Source: an uncultured Olleya sp. (lineage in GTDB: Bacteria; Bacteroidota; Bacteroidia; Flavobacteriales; Flavobacteriaceae). Taken from it: a stretch of DNA of 64,000 bases. Below are positions 46,742-56,712 of the stretch, one piece after another. The stretch spans positions 310,001 to 374,000 of the forward strand of contig CANNFD010000002.1 in NCBI GenBank assembly GCA_947503885.1. The letters are read 5' to 3'. The notes beneath the pieces are model-generated. The model ran no database searches and was not told the DNA's origin. It saw nothing but the letters and a program-made list of their open reading frames with translations. Position 1 is the first letter of the stretch, and each line of letters opens with the position of its first letter. The translations under genes were made by a program, and so were the position numbers.

Positions 46742-47590
46742 TTAATTTAGAGCGATATTATCTATTAATCTTATGTCTCCTGCATAAACTGCAATAAACG
46801 CTCTGTAAGTTTTTGTTTTGTTTTTTCGTTTTACTGTTTTTAATGTATCTACATCTGCTATAATAAAATATTCTAATTTTAATAAATCATGATTATCAAA
46901 TTGTTTATAGACCCATTCTGTTACTTTATTAGCACTTTTTGTGCCAAACTTAGCTTTAGCTTTCTTAAGGGTTTGATATATAAAAGGAGCTGCATTTTTA
47001 TACTCAGGTGTTAAACGCACGTTTCTAGAGCTCATAGCTAAGCCACTTGCTTCCCTATGTATTAGACATCCAACAATATTTACTGGTATGTTATGCTTTT
47101 CTACTAGCTTTTTAATAATAGTTAATTGCTGGAAATCTTTTTCGCCAAAATAGGCGTTATCAGGTTTAACAATCTCAAATAAACGCTTAACAATAGTACC
47201 AACTCCATCAAAATGACCAGCTCTAAATCTACCTTCCATTTCAAATTCTAAACCATCAAAACTAAATTGTTTAGCTACAGTGTTACCGTCATAAATATCA
47301 TCTACACTAGGCGCATACACAATAATATTTTTAGATACAGTCTTTAAAAGAGCAATATCGTTTTCTAAAGTTCTAGGGTACTTATCTAAATCTTCTGCAT
47401 TATCAAACTGCGTTGGATTTACAAAAACACTGACAACAAGCAGATTATTATTAGCCAATCCCTCCTTAACTAAAGACATGTGACCTTGGTGCAAAGCCCC
47501 CATAGTCGGTACAAAACCAACCGTCTTACCAGCCTGTTTTAAAGAGGTGATATGAGCCTCTATTTTAGTTTTATTAGTAAATACAAGCAT
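46742..47590 (-). CDS. panC: Pantothenate synthetase
   Basis: The 282-residue cytoplasmic enzyme condenses pantoate with beta-alanine using ATP. Nucleotide-binding motif [16 protein letters not shown] (HIGH-type) near residue 27, [17 protein letters not shown] and SSRNVRL (KMSKS-like region) are all present. It is the first gene of a five-gene minus-strand run ending in radA. A -7 box TAAGTTTG (47614-47621) gives a 17-base leader, in a divergent promoter region shared with the starch-synthase-like gene. Confidence 0.97.
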   Translation of the reverse strand: MLVFTNKTKIEAHITSLKQAGKTVGFVPTMGALHQGHMSLVKEGLANNNLLVVSVFVNPTQFDNAEDLDKYPRTLENDIALLKTVSKNIIVYAPSVDDIYDGNTVAKQFSFDGLEFEMEGRFRAGHFDGVGTIVKRLFEIVKPDNAYFGEKDFQQLTIIKKLVEKHNIPVNIVGCLIHREASGLAMSSRNVRLTPEYKNAAPFIYQTLKKAKAKFGTKSANKVTEWVYKQFDNHDLLKLEYFIIADVDTLKTVKRKNKTKTYRAFIAVYAGDIRLIDNIALN

Positions 47591-47613
47591 TTTTAATATT
47601 TAATTAACGCATG

Positions 47614-47621
47614 CAAACTTA
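47614..47621 (-). promoter_or_regulatory. Putative -7 box (TAAGTTTG) for panC operon
   Basis: This is an exact TAnnTTTG match on the minus strand, 32 bases from the opposing plus-strand box. Confidence 0.45.
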
Positions 47622-47652
47622 ATATTTTAGTGGCAATCTGCATAAAATTTTG

Positions 47653-47660
47653 TACTTTTG
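47653..47660 (+). promoter_or_regulatory. Putative -7 box (TACTTTTG) for the starch-synthase-like / DUF4270 / glmS operon
   Basis: This is an exact TAnnTTTG match on the plus strand; the predicted start gives a leader of about 33 bases. Confidence 0.5.
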
Positions 47661-47699
47661 CGTGTTTTTTATTGATAATTCTGAAAAGCCAAACAATAT

Positions 47700-48509
47700 A
47701 TGAAAGATAAGAGGATATTATACGTATCATCTGAAGTGGTGCCTTATTTACCAGAAACAGAAATTTCTTCAATGTCATTTGAAACACCTAGGATGGTTAA
47801 CCAACAAGGTGGTCAGATAAGAATTTTTATGCCTAGATATGGAAACATCAACGAAAGAAGACATCAATTACACGAGGTTATCCGTCTTTCTGGTATCAAC
47901 TTAGTCGTTAACGATTTAGACATGCCTTTAATAATTAAAGTTGCGTCTATCCCTAAGGAGCGTATCCAAGTTTACTTTATTGATAATGATGAATACTTTA
48001 AAAGAAAAGCAACTTTAACTGACGAAGAAGGAAATTTATTTGAAGACAACGACGAGCGTGCTATCTTTTTTGCAAAAGGTGTTATTGAAACCGTTAAAAA
48101 ATTAAATTGGTCTCCAGATATTATTCATGTTCACGGTTGGTTAGCCTCTTTATTACCATTGTATTTAAAGCAATTTTACAAAGACGAACCTTTATTTAAC
48201 GAAAGCAAAATAATAACTTCAGTTTATAAAAGTGGTTTTGAAAAAGAATTAAACTCTAAATTAATTGACAAAATTAAGTTTGACAATATTGATGAAGACA
48301 AGCTAAAAGACTTAAAAAAACCTACATATAATAACCTAATGAAGGTTGCAATAGATAATTCTGATGCGTTGATTGTTGGGTCAGAAGACTTACCAGAAGA
48401 GCTTACAACTTATCTGAAAAAATCTAAAAAACCTGTTTTAGAATTTCATCCAAAAGATGAATTTAGCGAAGCATACACTAATTTTTACACAACTAGCGTT
48501 TTAGACTAA
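47700..48509 (+). CDS. Starch/glycogen-synthase N-terminal-domain protein (stand-alone half GT5)
   Basis: The 269-residue protein matches only the N-terminal Rossmann domain of GT5 glycogen synthases (RILYVSSEVVPYLPET, IRIFMPRYGNINERRHQLHE, IIHVHGWLASLLPLYL). The family's KTGGL motif that contacts ADP-glucose is replaced by PETEIS, and the C-terminal nucleotide-sugar-binding domain is missing. Glycogen synthase activity is therefore unlikely. A conserved stand-alone version in Bacteroidota usually sits upstream of a DUF4270 gene and glmS, as here (30-base gap). Confidence 0.85.
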   Translation: MKDKRILYVSSEVVPYLPETEISSMSFETPRMVNQQGGQIRIFMPRYGNINERRHQLHEVIRLSGINLVVNDLDMPLIIKVASIPKERIQVYFIDNDEYFKRKATLTDEEGNLFEDNDERAIFFAKGVIETVKKLNWSPDIIHVHGWLASLLPLYLKQFYKDEPLFNESKIITSVYKSGFEKELNSKLIDKIKFDNIDEDKLKDLKKPTYNNLMKVAIDNSDALIVGSEDLPEELTTYLKKSKKPVLEFHPKDEFSEAYTNFYTTSVLD

Positions 48510-48539
48510 CGCAACATTGCCTTACATTAAGAAATACCT

Positions 48540-50168
48540 ATGAAAATATCCATATTGAACATCATCAAACCTATGCTATTGGTGATTATTGCTGTTACTA
48601 CTATTGCATGTGAAGAGGACTTTGTAAATATAGAAAGTGATATTACAGGTGCTCAAAATTTTACTACAAATAGTAAGCAGTTTCCTTTTGTTGCTTACAA
48701 CAGAAAAGTTAACCCTGTTCAAACAAGTAATTTAAGTGATAACGTTCTTGGTATATACAACGATCCTAATTTTGGGTCTACAGCAGCTAGTTTTGTTACT
48801 CAAATTACACCTAAAAATTTAAATCCTGTTTTTGGAGAAAATCCAACTATAGTTTCTGTAAATTTATACATACCCTATTTTTCTACATTAACAGATACGG
48901 ATGCTGAAGGCGATTCTACTTATACCTTAGATTCAATCTACGGAGACACTACACAACCTTTTAAATTATCTGTTTATAGAAGCAGTTACTTTTTAAGAAA
49001 CCTAGACCCAGAAAGTAATTTTGAAGACGATCAAGCATACTACTCTAACGCTTACACAGACTTAAACTTAAGTAATTTTGAAGAGCAATTGCTATACCCA
49101 GCAGATGCTAATGCTACTTTTACACCAAGTCCTTTAGAAATTGAAATTTTAAACACTCCAGAACCAGGAGAAGAGCCTGAAGTACTTGACAGATTAGCAC
49201 CAGGTATATATTTAGATTTAAATGATGCTTCAATTGTTCCTACAGATTACTGGAAAGACATCCTATTTACTGCGGATGGAAGTGTAAACCCTGAAATAAC
49301 CAACGCTGCAAATTTTAAAAACTTTTTCCGAGGTCTAATTTTAAAAGTCGAACAAAACGACACCTCTATAGATGGTAGCATGTTCTTTTTAAACTTAAGT
49401 AATGCTGCTACAATTGATATTAAATATGAATATGATGGAGAGGATGACACTAGAGAAACCGGTACATACTCGTTTGGTTTTACTGGTAATAAATTTAATA
49501 CCTTTGAAAACTTATCTAACTTTCCTTTTATAGATGGAGATGTAGATAATGGTGACGATCAATTATTCTTAAAGGGATTTGAAGGATCAATGACAGTTTT
49601 AGATTTATTTAATGGAGATGTTACAGATGAGAACAATACGACTCAAGATGCATTTCAATATTTTAAAGATAAAAATGGAAAATGGCTAATTAATGAAGCT
49701 AATATAAATCTATACGTTGATCATAGCATATCTGCAGGCGGAACATCTGAACCTGAAAGAATAATGATTTACGACTTAAACAATAATCTTCCAATTATAG
49801 ATTATTTCTTAGACCCAACAAGTAACTCTACAGATCCACCAAATTCTAAAACTATTCATTCTCCAAAATTAGAAAGAGATGAAAATGGAAAAGGAGTAAA
49901 GTATAAAATTAGATTAACTGAACATCTAAATAATATATTACAAAAAGATTCTACAAACACTAAATTAGGTGTTTATATAACAAATAACATTAATGTGTTT
50001 GGAACTTCAAAAATTTTAAACACAACAGAAGCTAGTAATCTAATAAATAAAATACCTCGAAGCTCAGTAATTGCTCCAAAAGGAACAATACTACATGGTA
50101 ACACTCCTGCTGTTCCTGAAAACGTAAGAGCAACATTCGAGATTTTTTATACAGAACCTAAAAATTAA
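48540..50168 (+). CDS. DUF4270 domain-containing lipoprotein
   Basis: The 542-residue Bacteroidota lipoprotein has the signal MKISILNIIKPMLLVIIAVTTIAC. DUF4270 features: VNLYIPYFSTLT, YKIRLTEHLNNILQ and SVIAPKGTILHGN near the end. The protein is surface or periplasmic and its function is unknown. It lies 30 bases after the starch-synthase-like gene and 6 bases before glmS, a conserved flavobacterial order, so regulation with amino-sugar synthesis is likely. No catalytic motif was recognised. Confidence 0.9.
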   Translation: MKISILNIIKPMLLVIIAVTTIACEEDFVNIESDITGAQNFTTNSKQFPFVAYNRKVNPVQTSNLSDNVLGIYNDPNFGSTAASFVTQITPKNLNPVFGENPTIVSVNLYIPYFSTLTDTDAEGDSTYTLDSIYGDTTQPFKLSVYRSSYFLRNLDPESNFEDDQAYYSNAYTDLNLSNFEEQLLYPADANATFTPSPLEIEILNTPEPGEEPEVLDRLAPGIYLDLNDASIVPTDYWKDILFTADGSVNPEITNAANFKNFFRGLILKVEQNDTSIDGSMFFLNLSNAATIDIKYEYDGEDDTRETGTYSFGFTGNKFNTFENLSNFPFIDGDVDNGDDQLFLKGFEGSMTVLDLFNGDVTDENNTTQDAFQYFKDKNGKWLINEANINLYVDHSISAGGTSEPERIMIYDLNNNLPIIDYFLDPTSNSTDPPNSKTIHSPKLERDENGKGVKYKIRLTEHLNNILQKDSTNTKLGVYITNNINVFGTSKILNTTEASNLINKIPRSSVIAPKGTILHGNTPAVPENVRATFEIFYTEPKN

Positions 50169-50174
50169 AAAATT

Positions 50175-52022
50175 ATGTGTGGTATTGTTGGATACATAGG
50201 TCACAGAGAAGCCTATTCGATTGTAATGGAAGGCTTAAAACGCCTAGAATATAGAGGATATGATAGTGCTGGAATAGCACTATATGATGGTTCCGACATT
50301 AAACTATCTAAAACAAAAGGAAAAGTTGCCGATCTTGAAAAACGAGTGGAACAAGAAATAAGTACATCTGGAACAGTCGGTATAGGACATACACGATGGG
50401 CGACACATGGTGTACCTAATGATGTAAATTCTCATCCTCACTATTCAAATTCTGGCGATTTAGTAATCATTCATAATGGAATTATTGAAAATTATGAATC
50501 TATTAAAACAGAGTTAATTAAACGTGGTTACGTTTTTAAATCTGATACAGATACAGAAGTATTAATTAATCTAATTGAAGAGGTTAAGAAAAAACAAAAC
50601 GTTAAATTAGGAAAAGCAGTACAATTAGCATTAAATGAAGTTCATGGTGCTTATGCTATTGCTGTATTTGACAAAAATAAGCCAAATGAAATAATAGTTG
50701 CAAAACTAGGAAGCCCATTGGCAATAGGTGTTGGAGAAGACGAGTTTTTTATTGCTAGTGATGCCTCTCCATTTATAGAGTACACTAAAAACGCCATTTA
50801 TCTTGAAGACGAACAAATGGCAATCGTTAGAAGAGGTAAAAAAATAAAAATCAGAGAAATAAAAAATGATTCTGAAGTAACACCTTCTATGCAAGAGCTT
50901 AAATTTAATATTGAGCAAATAGAAAAAGGAGGTTACGAGCATTTCATGTTAAAAGAAATACATGAGCAACCAAATGCTATAAGAGATACTTATAGAGGTC
51001 GTTTATTAGCAAATGAAGGCATTATTAGAATGGCTGGAATTGATGATAATATCGAAAGATTTTTAAATGCAAATCGTATTATTATAGTTGCATGCGGAAC
51101 ATCTTGGCATGCTGGATTAGTAGCAGAGTACATTTTTGAAGATTTGGCTAGAATACCTGTAGAGGTAGAATACGCTTCAGAGTTTAGATACCGTAACCCT
51201 GTTATTACAGAAAAAGATGTTGTAATAGCAATATCACAATCAGGTGAAACAGCAGATACACTTGCTGCGATAAAATTAGCAAAATCTAAAGGCGCTTTTG
51301 TATTTGGAGTTTGTAATGTAGTTGGGTCAACTATTGCTAGAGAAACAAATGCTGGAGCATATACACATGCGGGACCTGAAATTGGTGTTGCATCAACTAA
51401 AGCATTTACAACACAAATTACTGTGTTAACTTTAATAGCTTTAAAATTAGCTAAAGCAAATGGAAGCATGTCAAACTCAGACTTCCATCACCACCTACAG
51501 GAATTAGAGTTAATTCCAGATAAAGTTAGAGAAGCTTTAAAAGCTGACGAGCATATTAAAGAAGTAGCAAAAATATATAAAGACGCAAAAAACTGCTTGT
51601 ATTTAGGAAGAGGTTACAATTTTCCAGTAGCACTAGAAGGCGCATTAAAGCTTAAAGAAATATCATATATTCATGCAGAAGGCTATCCTGCTGCAGAAAT
51701 GAAACATGGTCCTATTGCTTTAATAGACGAGCAGATGCCTGTTTTTGTTATTGCAACTAAAAAAGGACATTACGAAAAAGTAGTAAGTAATATCCAAGAA
51801 ATAAAATCTCGTTCAGGTAAGATTATTGGTATCGTAACTAAAGGAGACGTTGATGTTAAAAATGTTGCAGACCATGTAATTGAAGTTCCAGAAACTATTG
51901 AGTCATTAACACCATTACTTACAACTATACCGCTTCAATTATTATCTTATCATATAGCAGTTATGCTTGATAAAAATGTTGATCAACCTAGAAATTTAGC
52001 AAAATCGGTAACCGTGGAGTAA
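50175..52022 (+). CDS. glmS: Glutamine-fructose-6-phosphate aminotransferase (isomerizing)
   Basis: The 615-residue enzyme makes glucosamine-6-phosphate for peptidoglycan and LPS. Catalytic Cys2 opens the glutaminase domain (MCGIVGYIG); HTRWATHG and SDTDTEV also belong to it. Two SIS sugar-isomerase domains follow (IIVACGTSWHAGLVAE, CLYLGRGYNFPVALEGALKL), ending in the conserved PRNLAKSVTVE. No glmS ribozyme is seen upstream; the 6-base gap to DUF4270 leaves no room. A strong hairpin follows. Confidence 0.98.
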   Translation: MCGIVGYIGHREAYSIVMEGLKRLEYRGYDSAGIALYDGSDIKLSKTKGKVADLEKRVEQEISTSGTVGIGHTRWATHGVPNDVNSHPHYSNSGDLVIIHNGIIENYESIKTELIKRGYVFKSDTDTEVLINLIEEVKKKQNVKLGKAVQLALNEVHGAYAIAVFDKNKPNEIIVAKLGSPLAIGVGEDEFFIASDASPFIEYTKNAIYLEDEQMAIVRRGKKIKIREIKNDSEVTPSMQELKFNIEQIEKGGYEHFMLKEIHEQPNAIRDTYRGRLLANEGIIRMAGIDDNIERFLNANRIIIVACGTSWHAGLVAEYIFEDLARIPVEVEYASEFRYRNPVITEKDVVIAISQSGETADTLAAIKLAKSKGAFVFGVCNVVGSTIARETNAGAYTHAGPEIGVASTKAFTTQITVLTLIALKLAKANGSMSNSDFHHHLQELELIPDKVREALKADEHIKEVAKIYKDAKNCLYLGRGYNFPVALEGALKLKEISYIHAEGYPAAEMKHGPIALIDEQMPVFVIATKKGHYEKVVSNIQEIKSRSGKIIGIVTKGDVDVKNVADHVIEVPETIESLTPLLTTIPLQLLSYHIAVMLDKNVDQPRNLAKSVTVE

Positions 52023-52046
52023 ACATTTTACTATATATATTATATA

Positions 52047-52120
52047 GACGCTTCTAGTTATATTATTGAAAATTACATCGGTAGTTTTTAAGAATAATAT
52101 AACTAGAAGCGTCTTTTTTT
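52047..52120 (+). terminator. Very long hairpin terminator after glmS
   Basis: GACGCTTCTAGTTATATTATT (52047-52067) is perfectly complementary to 52093-52113 (21 bp). Inside, AAAATTAC and GTAGTTTT pair around the tetraloop ATCG (52077-52080). A run of seven T follows at 52114. The stem is unusually long for a simple terminator, so a small stable RNA or RNase III target is also possible. Confidence 0.8.
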
Positions 52121-52184
52121 ATGAAAAATCATAATCTACTAACATAATTTTTATTCATTTTTCTAAAAATTTCGTTAAAAAACG

Positions 52185-52192
52185 TATATTGG
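52185..52192 (+). promoter_or_regulatory. Weak -7 box (TATATTGG) for the third TonB receptor
   Basis: It matches TAnnTTTG with one mismatch (TATATTGG) and would give a 20-base leader. The assignment is tentative. Confidence 0.25.
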
Positions 52193-52218
52193 CAATAATA
52201 ATTAACTAAATCTAAAAA

Positions 52219-54996
52219 ATGAGAACAATCCTTACAATTGTATTGTTGTGCTTTTGCGGACTAACTTTTTCGCAAACAACAATAACAGGAACAGTAGTAG
52301 ACGACACTAGTCAACAACCAATTCCTAGTGCAAACATTATAATTACTGGTACATCAGTAGGAACCGCAACTGATTTTGATGGTAATTTTTCGCTAACGAC
52401 AGATCAAACCCCTCCATTTACAATACAAGTAAGTAGTGTAGGTTTTGCTTCAAAAGATGTGTCAGTAACACAAAACAATCAAAATTTTGACATTGCCCTA
52501 AATGAAGGAACTGCTTTAGACGAGGTAGTTATTTCTGCTTCTAGAACTCCAGAGCGTATCTTTGAATCTCCAGTTACTGTTGAGCGATTTGGACTTAAAG
52601 AAATAAAAAATACAGCATCTGCAGATTTTTACGATGGATTAGAAAACTTAAAAGGTGTTGATGTAAACACCAATAGTTTAACCTTTAAATCAGTAAACAC
52701 TCGTGGTTTTGCAACTTTTGCAAACACTAGATTTATGCAGTTAGTTGACGGAATGGACAATTCTACTCCTGCTTTAAATTTTCCTATTGGAAACTTAGTA
52801 GGTATGACTGAAACTGATGTTTTAAGTGTAGAGCTACTTCCAGGAGCTTCTTCTGCATTATATGGTGCAAACGCATTTAACGGGATTTTATTTATGAGAA
52901 GTAAAAATCCTTTTGACCATTCTGGTATTAGTGCTTCTTTTAAAAGAGGTATAACATCACAAGAAGCTGCTGGAGACAATCCATATACAGACTTAAGTGT
53001 AAGAATGGCACACAAGTTTAGTGATAAGTTTGCTGCTAAAATTAACTTTGGTTACCTAAAAGGTACGGATTGGCAAGCAACAAGCGAAATTGACAAAATT
53101 GACCCAACTAGAACTAGATCTAATACTAATTATGACGGTATTAATGTTTATGGTGATGAAGTATCAACTAACATTAGATCCGCTTCAGGTCTTGGTATTA
53201 TACCAGACGTAGTAGTAAGTAGAACTGGATATAACGAACGTGATTTAACAGACTATAACGCAGAAAGCGTAAAAGCAGATTGGGGACTTTATTATCGTCC
53301 AATTGAAGGTAGTAATTTAGAATTATCTTATGTAGGTAAAGTAGGAACAGGAACTACAATTTACCAAGGTACAAACAGATATAATATTGATGGTTTTTTC
53401 CAACAACAACACAAATTAGAAGTTAAAAACGATAACTTTTTTGTTAGAGCTTATGAAGTTTCAGACAAAGCAGGAGACTCATATGACATGGTTTTTACAG
53501 GTATCCAAATTAATAGAGCTTGGAAAAGTGATGAAGATTGGTTCCAAGACTACATCCAAACTTATGCAGGTATAGAGTTAACAGGTAATCCACTTGGTCT
53601 AACAGACCAACAAAAGCATGATGCAGCAAGAAATGAAGCAGACGCTGAACGTTATGAACCAGGATCTTCACAATTTAAATCTGCATTTAACAGAAGTGTA
53701 AACGATCCTAACTTATCTACAGGATCTAAATTTCAAGATGCCTCTAAATATTTTCATAGTGATGCTAATTACAACTTTAGCGAGCTAATTGATTTTGCAG
53801 ACATACAAGTTGGTGGATCATATAGAAAATACACACTTAACTCTGGTGGAACAATTTACACAGATAAATTTAGTCCAATTGAGTATTCTGAATTTGGAGT
53901 ATATTCTCAAATTCAAAAAAACATTGATGTTGCAGAAGACATGGAATTAAAATTAACATTATCTGGTCGTTATGATAAATCAGAAATGTTTGATGGTTTT
54001 TTCTCTCCTAGATTATCAGCTGCATTGACTTTAAACAGAGATCATAACGTTAGAGCTTCTGTTCAAACAGGTTTTAGAAACCCAACAACACAAGATTTAT
54101 TTATTGGTCTAGATGCTGGTAGAGCTGTTTTAGTTGGTTCTGCTCCTAGTAATTTAAACAGATATTCTAGAAGCTATAACATTAGCTTAGAAGGACAAAC
54201 AATGTACGGGCAACCGTCATCGATAACTCAGACAGGTGCTGCTGCATACAACAATTCGTACTCAGCTAGTTCTGTAACAGCATTTGCTGATGCAGGAAAC
54301 CCTGCTTTGTTAACTGTTGCAAACCCAGAAATTATAAAGCCAGAAAAAGTAACTTCGATGGAAGTTGGTTATAGAGGTAAATATGAAAGCGTAATCGTTG
54401 ACCTTAGTGCATATTATAATAAATATGAAGACTTTATTTCTCAAGAAGTTGTAATAGCTCCTTTTTACGGAACTGTTAGTAATGGAGGTCTTGATGATGG
54501 AGGACTTTCAGCTCAAGCAATCGCTAATGGAGATTACCAAGCATATAGCGCATATACAAATTCTGATGTTGATGTAAATTCATTTGGTGCTTCTATTGGT
54601 TTATCTACTAAAGTATTAGGTGGTTTTGACTTAGGAGGTAGCTATACGTTTACTAAGCAAGATTTTGACCAAGCGGCTAATCCTGATTTTATGACTAGCT
54701 TTAACACACCAGAGCATAAATTTAAAGCATCATTTGGTCATACTGAAGTATTCGAAAATTTTGGATTCAATATTGCTTACAGATTTAGTGATGACTATTT
54801 TTGGGAAGCTACTTTTGGAAATGGTATAGTTCCAGAATTTCACGTATTAGATGCACAAATCAATTATAAAGTTCCTAGCTTAAAATCTACAATTAAAGTA
54901 GGAGCTACAAACTTAACTGGAAGTGAGTATTTTACCGCTTTTGGAACTGGATTTATTGGATCAATGTATTATGCATCAATAACAATTAACAACTAA
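52219..54996 (+). CDS. TonB-dependent outer-membrane receptor
   Basis: The 925-residue protein has a signal peptide (cut near TFSQ). A carboxypeptidase-regulatory-like domain follows (ITGTVVDDTSQQPIPSANI). The plug has VVISASRTPERIFESPVTVE, DGMDNSTPALNFPIGNLVGM and LLPGASSALYGANAFNG. The barrel ends YYASITINN. Unlike the two receptors at 3.4-12.3 kb it lacks the WSNW plug segment, so it belongs to another subfamily. It is cotranscribed with an SGNH-hydrolase lipoprotein 5 bases downstream, which suggests the imported substrate is an ester-bearing glycan or lipid; this is inference. Confidence 0.93.
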   Translation: MRTILTIVLLCFCGLTFSQTTITGTVVDDTSQQPIPSANIIITGTSVGTATDFDGNFSLTTDQTPPFTIQVSSVGFASKDVSVTQNNQNFDIALNEGTALDEVVISASRTPERIFESPVTVERFGLKEIKNTASADFYDGLENLKGVDVNTNSLTFKSVNTRGFATFANTRFMQLVDGMDNSTPALNFPIGNLVGMTETDVLSVELLPGASSALYGANAFNGILFMRSKNPFDHSGISASFKRGITSQEAAGDNPYTDLSVRMAHKFSDKFAAKINFGYLKGTDWQATSEIDKIDPTRTRSNTNYDGINVYGDEVSTNIRSASGLGIIPDVVVSRTGYNERDLTDYNAESVKADWGLYYRPIEGSNLELSYVGKVGTGTTIYQGTNRYNIDGFFQQQHKLEVKNDNFFVRAYEVSDKAGDSYDMVFTGIQINRAWKSDEDWFQDYIQTYAGIELTGNPLGLTDQQKHDAARNEADAERYEPGSSQFKSAFNRSVNDPNLSTGSKFQDASKYFHSDANYNFSELIDFADIQVGGSYRKYTLNSGGTIYTDKFSPIEYSEFGVYSQIQKNIDVAEDMELKLTLSGRYDKSEMFDGFFSPRLSAALTLNRDHNVRASVQTGFRNPTTQDLFIGLDAGRAVLVGSAPSNLNRYSRSYNISLEGQTMYGQPSSITQTGAAAYNNSYSASSVTAFADAGNPALLTVANPEIIKPEKVTSMEVGYRGKYESVIVDLSAYYNKYEDFISQEVVIAPFYGTVSNGGLDDGGLSAQAIANGDYQAYSAYTNSDVDVNSFGASIGLSTKVLGGFDLGGSYTFTKQDFDQAANPDFMTSFNTPEHKFKASFGHTEVFENFGFNIAYRFSDDYFWEATFGNGIVPEFHVLDAQINYKVPSLKSTIKVGATNLTGSEYFTAFGTGFIGSMYYASITINN

Positions 54997-55001
54997 GAAA
55001 A

Positions 55002-56603
55002 ATGAAAACATTAAGAAACATAAAATATATAGGACTTATTGCAATAGCAATTGGTTTTACATCATGTAATGATGAAAGCGATTTTGAAGAGTTTTTAGAA
55101 GTTCAACCTGGATCAAGCGCACCATTACCAGCATTAACAAATGGATCTGCGGATTTTTCAAAGTATGTTTCATTAGGAGCCTCTTTTACAGCAGGATATA
55201 CTGATGGTGCTTTATTTAAAGCTGCGCAAGAAAATTCTTTTCCAAATACATTATCTAAACAATTTGCTAACGCTAATGGAGGTACATTAACACAACCATT
55301 AATGAATGATAATATTGGTGGTTTAGTTTTTGGAACCACTGTATTAGCTAACCCTAGGTTATTTTTTAATGGCTCAGGACCTGAAGTATTACCAGCAACA
55401 CCAACTACAGATGTTAGTGTTAGTTTAGCTGCAGACGGAAGTATCTTCTCTAATGTTGGAATTCCTGGAGCAAAAAGTACACATATTGACTTTAATGGCT
55501 ATGCAGGTTTAAATCCATACTTTGGACGTATGGCAAACTCGCCTACAGTTTCAATGTTAGAATATGCCATTGCACAAAACCCAACATTCTTTACCTTATC
55601 AGAAATTGGTGGTAATGATGTATTAGGTTATGCGGTATCTGGTGGAGATGGATCAGATCCAATTACACCAACAGCAACTTTTGACTTTGTTTTTAATGAT
55701 ATGGTTGATCAATTAACTGCTGTTTGCCCTAATGGGGTTGTAACAAATGTACCTTACATAACGGACTTACCTCATTTTACAACTGTACCTCATAACCCTT
55801 TAGACCCTACTAATCCTGATTTTGGACCACAAATACCTTTATTAAACTCGATATTTGGAGCTTTAAACCCAATATTTAATGCTGTAGATCCTGCAAGAGC
55901 AATTGTTTTTTCTGAAACAGAAGCAAGTGCTGTGGTTATTAGAGACGAAAGTTTAGCAGATATTTCTGGTGTTATAATCGCACAATTAAATGCAAGTCCT
56001 ACATTTCCTGCTTTTATTGCACAGTTTGGATTACCTCCAGCTGCTGCACCATTAGTAGCTAATTTATTAGGTACAACTTATGGTCAAACTAGACAAGCAA
56101 CAGAAGCTGATTTACTTGTTCTTCCAAGTTCAAAAGTAATTGGAACTGTTAACATGGCAAGTGTTGCTTCACTAATGGGACAAGGTTTACCACAAGCATT
56201 AGCTGGACAATTCTCAGTAGAAGGTGTTACTTTACCTTTAGAAGACAAGTGGGTATTAATTCCAACTGAAAAAGCAGAAATTAAAACTGCTACAGATGCT
56301 TATAATGCGACAATAGCAAGTGTTGCAAACGCAAAAGGACTAGCTTTAGTAGACTTAAATGCTACATTAAGCCAAGCTTCTACTATTGGAGTTGGATTTG
56401 ATGATTACAACTTAGCGACAAACTTAGTTACTGGTGGACTTGTAAGCTTAGATGGTATCCATTTAACAGCTAGAGGTTATGCACTTATGGCTAATAAGTT
56501 TTTAGAAGCTATCGATGCCACTTATGGCTCTAACTTTATTGCTTCTGGTAATGTAGCTAAAGCAGAAGATTTTGGTGTAACTTATTCACCAATGCTTCAA
56601 TAA
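55002..56603 (+). CDS. SGNH/GDSL-hydrolase-family surface lipoprotein
   Basis: The 533-residue lipoprotein (MKTLRNIKYIGLIAIAIGF, lipobox near TSC) has a GDSL/SGNH-type fold. Block I reads SLGASFTAGYTDG, where the usual GDS is GAS (Asp to Ala, Ser kept). Block III reads SEIGGNDVLGYA and block V DGIHLTARGY with the Asp-His pair. The Ser, Gly, Asn and His of the family appear conserved, so esterase activity is plausible despite the block I change. It follows a TonB receptor with a 5-base gap, as in surface-digestion/uptake pairs. Confidence 0.85.
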   Translation: MKTLRNIKYIGLIAIAIGFTSCNDESDFEEFLEVQPGSSAPLPALTNGSADFSKYVSLGASFTAGYTDGALFKAAQENSFPNTLSKQFANANGGTLTQPLMNDNIGGLVFGTTVLANPRLFFNGSGPEVLPATPTTDVSVSLAADGSIFSNVGIPGAKSTHIDFNGYAGLNPYFGRMANSPTVSMLEYAIAQNPTFFTLSEIGGNDVLGYAVSGGDGSDPITPTATFDFVFNDMVDQLTAVCPNGVVTNVPYITDLPHFTTVPHNPLDPTNPDFGPQIPLLNSIFGALNPIFNAVDPARAIVFSETEASAVVIRDESLADISGVIIAQLNASPTFPAFIAQFGLPPAAAPLVANLLGTTYGQTRQATEADLLVLPSSKVIGTVNMASVASLMGQGLPQALAGQFSVEGVTLPLEDKWVLIPTEKAEIKTATDAYNATIASVANAKGLALVDLNATLSQASTIGVGFDDYNLATNLVTGGLVSLDGIHLTARGYALMANKFLEAIDATYGSNFIASGNVAKAEDFGVTYSPMLQ

Positions 56604-56626
56604 AAGCATTTTTATATATAAATTTT

Positions 56627-56668
56627 AAACACCTGTTTTTCTTATTTAAGAAAGCAGGTGTTTTTTTA
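56627..56668 (+). terminator. Rho-independent terminator after the SGNH-hydrolase gene
   Basis: AAACACCTG pairs with CAGGTGTTT; an inner TTTCTT/AAGAAA extends the stem around the loop ATTT. It is followed by a T-run and lies 23 bases after the stop. Confidence 0.85.
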
Positions 56669-56712
56669 TAGGTAAAAAAAATGAAACTACTTTCATTTTA
56701 AATTAAAACTCC

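Noticed and set aside
47593-47787. Minus-strand 64-residue ORF across the panC/half-GT5 divergent region
   Set aside because: It overlaps the true promoter region and the 5' end of the plus-strand gene, uses no family-like sequence, and reads as a shadow frame.
50150-50180. glmS ribozyme
   Set aside because: Only 6 bases separate glmS from the upstream CDS, and no ribozyme-like fold is possible there; the ribozyme belongs mainly to Firmicutes.
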